A stretch of 64,000 bases of DNA from Halictus rubicundus (taxonomy: Eukaryota > Arthropoda > Insecta > Hymenoptera > Halictidae), in assembly GCF_050948215.1 (NCBI RefSeq), contig NC_135165.1, forward strand, positions 112,501 through 176,500. The letters run 5' to 3'. This document shows, piece after piece, positions 62,148 to 64,000 of this stretch (positions are counted from its first letter, which is position 1; every line of letters starts with the position of its first letter). The notes below the pieces were generated by a model. It did not search any database and was not told where the DNA came from. It worked only from the letters and a program-made list of their open reading frames with translations. The translations under genes and the position numbers were made by a program.

Positions 62148-64000
62148 ATGTCTATTGTAACAATTTTAAGAGACAAGACAAACTTGAACATGTTGTCACA
62201 AGTGTATTCGCACGTTTTGAAGGTAACTATCCTAACCTTCCACAGAATTCAGGTTATAAATCGGCCGTGAAATTGAATTAAACAAACCGTGATTATACAT
62301 ACATTGACATTTTTTCACATTGTTCTGCACTCATAGAGCTCCCGATCTTCGTCAATGTTCGCGAAACATGCGGAACACAAAACGTTGGAAAAGATTAGGA
62401 ACATTGGTGTATCTGCTCACATTGATTCCGGAAAAACTACATTGACTGAACGTATATTATTTTACACCGGCAGAATTTCTCAAATGCACGAGGTAAGAAC
62501 AAAACGATCTTCCTACAATTTCCGTATGTAGACATTGTTTTTCTTTTTTGTGAAATAGGTACGAGGTAAAGATAATGTTGGAGCTACAATGGATAGCATG
62601 GAATTAGAAAGACAGAGAGGGATTACCATTCAGTCAGCTGCAACTTACACGATATGGAAGGATCACAACATCAATATCATCGACACACCCGGTCACGTAG
62701 ATTTTACAGTAGAGGTAGAAAGAGCTCTGCGAGTCTTGGACGGAGCTGTACTCGTATTATGCGCCGTAGGGGGTGTTCAGTCTCAGACGATGACTGTAAA
62801 CAGACAAATGAAAAGGTACAATGTACCTTGCCTAGCATTTATTAACAAATTAGACAGATTAGGAGCGAATCACAAGAGAGTATTGGATCAGCTGCGTGGT
62901 AAACTGCACCACAATGCTGCATTTCTACAGTTACCCATTGGTTTAGAGGGTAATTGTAAAGGAATTGTAGATATTATATCTGAAAAAGCATTGTACTTTG
63001 AAGGGAACTTTGGCGAAGTTGTTAGAGAAGATGAAGTTCCATCAAACATGAGAGCAGGTAATGGATGGATGATTTTGCAAAAACAGATACCGTAATCTTG
63101 TAATAACATCGCTGCAGCTAATCTTACGTATACATGTTCATAGAGGCAATCGATGCTAAACAAGAACTAATCGAGCATTTGAGCAACGTCGACGAAAAGA
63201 TTGGGGAAATGTATTTAAATGAAGTTCAAGTGCTTGAAAGTGACATCAAAGATGCCATCAGAAGAAATTGTATAAAAAGAGCTTTCACACCCGTTCTAGT
63301 TGGAACCGCATTAAAGAACAAAGGTGTTCAACCATTGTTGGATGCGGTTCTCGATTACTTACCAAATCCTGCTGAAGTCGAGAATTATGCACTTAAGGAG
63401 AGCGGGTAATTTGATATATTCCACACACCATCTCTTGACACGTTATGTACCATCTACCACTGTGGTAGATCCATGATTTTTGGAATAATTTTTGGTCTCT
63501 ATCTCTATTCTCGAGTTACAGAAACGAGACTGTTAAAATGCTCTTGGACACCGAGAGAAGCAACAAGAAGCCGTTCGTTGGACTGGCATTTAAATTAGAA
63601 GCTGGTAGGTTTGGCCAGCTGACTTATTTCCGTTGTTATCAGGGGATGCTGTCCAAGGCGGACACTTTGTACAACACAAGAACGAGTAGAAAGGTTTGCT
63701 CCGAGTAGTACACCTTCCAATTGGCGATAGGTATTTTGGTGAACCTGCAGCACAGCTATCTACCTTCCGATTCCGATGATCGATTTTCAATCTACTACTG
63801 TCGAAAACGATATTTTGAACAACTTTTTTCTTCGCACATTAGCATCGGGCTCGCTTAGTTTGCAAGATGTTCGCGAAAGACTGTCGGTACCGCCGCTGTC
63901 AAGCAAAGGAAAAAGTTATTAAAAAATTGGGGGTAGATGTTCTGCAGGTTCATCAGCATATGTATTAACATATTATTTCGCAGGTTCGAGTGCAAAGATT
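62148..64000 (+). CDS. GFM1: Mitochondrial elongation factor G 1 (5' part, cut by window edge)
   Basis: A GTPase that drives ribosome translocation in mitochondrial protein synthesis. Exons (+): 62148-62222, 62337-62492, 62559-63057, 63144-63405, 63522-63693, 63984-64000 (continuing beyond the window). Phases agree at every junction. Residues 1 to about 45 are basic and Ser-rich with no acidic cluster, as expected of a mitochondrial import sequence. GTP-binding motifs: G1 AHIDSGKTT (about 52-60), the GIT switch I motif, DTPGH, NKLD and VGTALKNKGV. The domain II start is seen in PFVGLAFKLEAGRFGQLTYF and YNTRTSRK. The final 17 bases read VRVQR, which continues the conserved KVRV-RLVRLHS-type block, so the last acceptor (63983) is well supported. 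The gene follows wit on the same strand. Confidence 0.93.

Overview
This is a stretch of insect nuclear DNA, most likely from a hymenopteran (bee, ant or wasp). The evidence is multi-exon genes with short GT-AG introns, CpG-rich intergenic DNA full of long GA/CT microsatellites, a tandem pair of insect gustatory receptors, and insect-type orthologues of Ndae1, wit, DMAP1, LEDGF/HRP2 and mitochondrial EF-G. Species cannot be fixed from the sequence alone. All exon models here were built by hand from splice signals, phase continuity and remembered family conservation. No alignment was run.

Layout. 1-6410: no recognisable gene; simple repeats and a pair of inverted, diverged arms (3339-3540 and 4855-5058) that look like the ends of an old transposon. 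6411-8010 (-): DMAP1, five exons. 8011-18801: gene-poor, with a very long CT tract, probably upstream and 5' non-coding sequence of the next gene. 18802-39544 (+): Ndae1, the SLC4 sodium-driven chloride/bicarbonate exchanger, about 20 exons over 20.7 kb, with possible cassette exons and two alternative C-termini. 39545-43559: no gene seen. 43560-45015 and 45803-47315 (-): two tandem gustatory receptors with identical intron phases and a shared upstream element. 47316-49761: nothing recognised. 49762-53452 (-): LEDGF/HRP2-like PWWP plus integrase-binding-domain chromatin protein, 12 exons. 53453-55982: repeat-rich spacer holding a TIR element of about 870 bp with three 107-bp tandem repeats. 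55983-60183 (+): wit, the BMP type II receptor, then a long 3' UTR. 62148 to the window edge (+): 5' part of mitochondrial elongation factor G (GFM1).

The genes are functionally unrelated housekeeping, signalling and sensory genes; there is no operon-like logic. The most useful observations are gene-structure details. wit has a 72-nt intron that is open and in frame inside its kinase domain. Two introns start with GC instead of GT, both with the donor core GCGAG. Ndae1 has a read-through alternative C-terminus. The LEDGF-like gene has a 43-nt terminal intron. There are also several TIR elements and repeat arrays. I found no CRISPR array, rRNA, tRNA or obvious undescribed multi-gene system.
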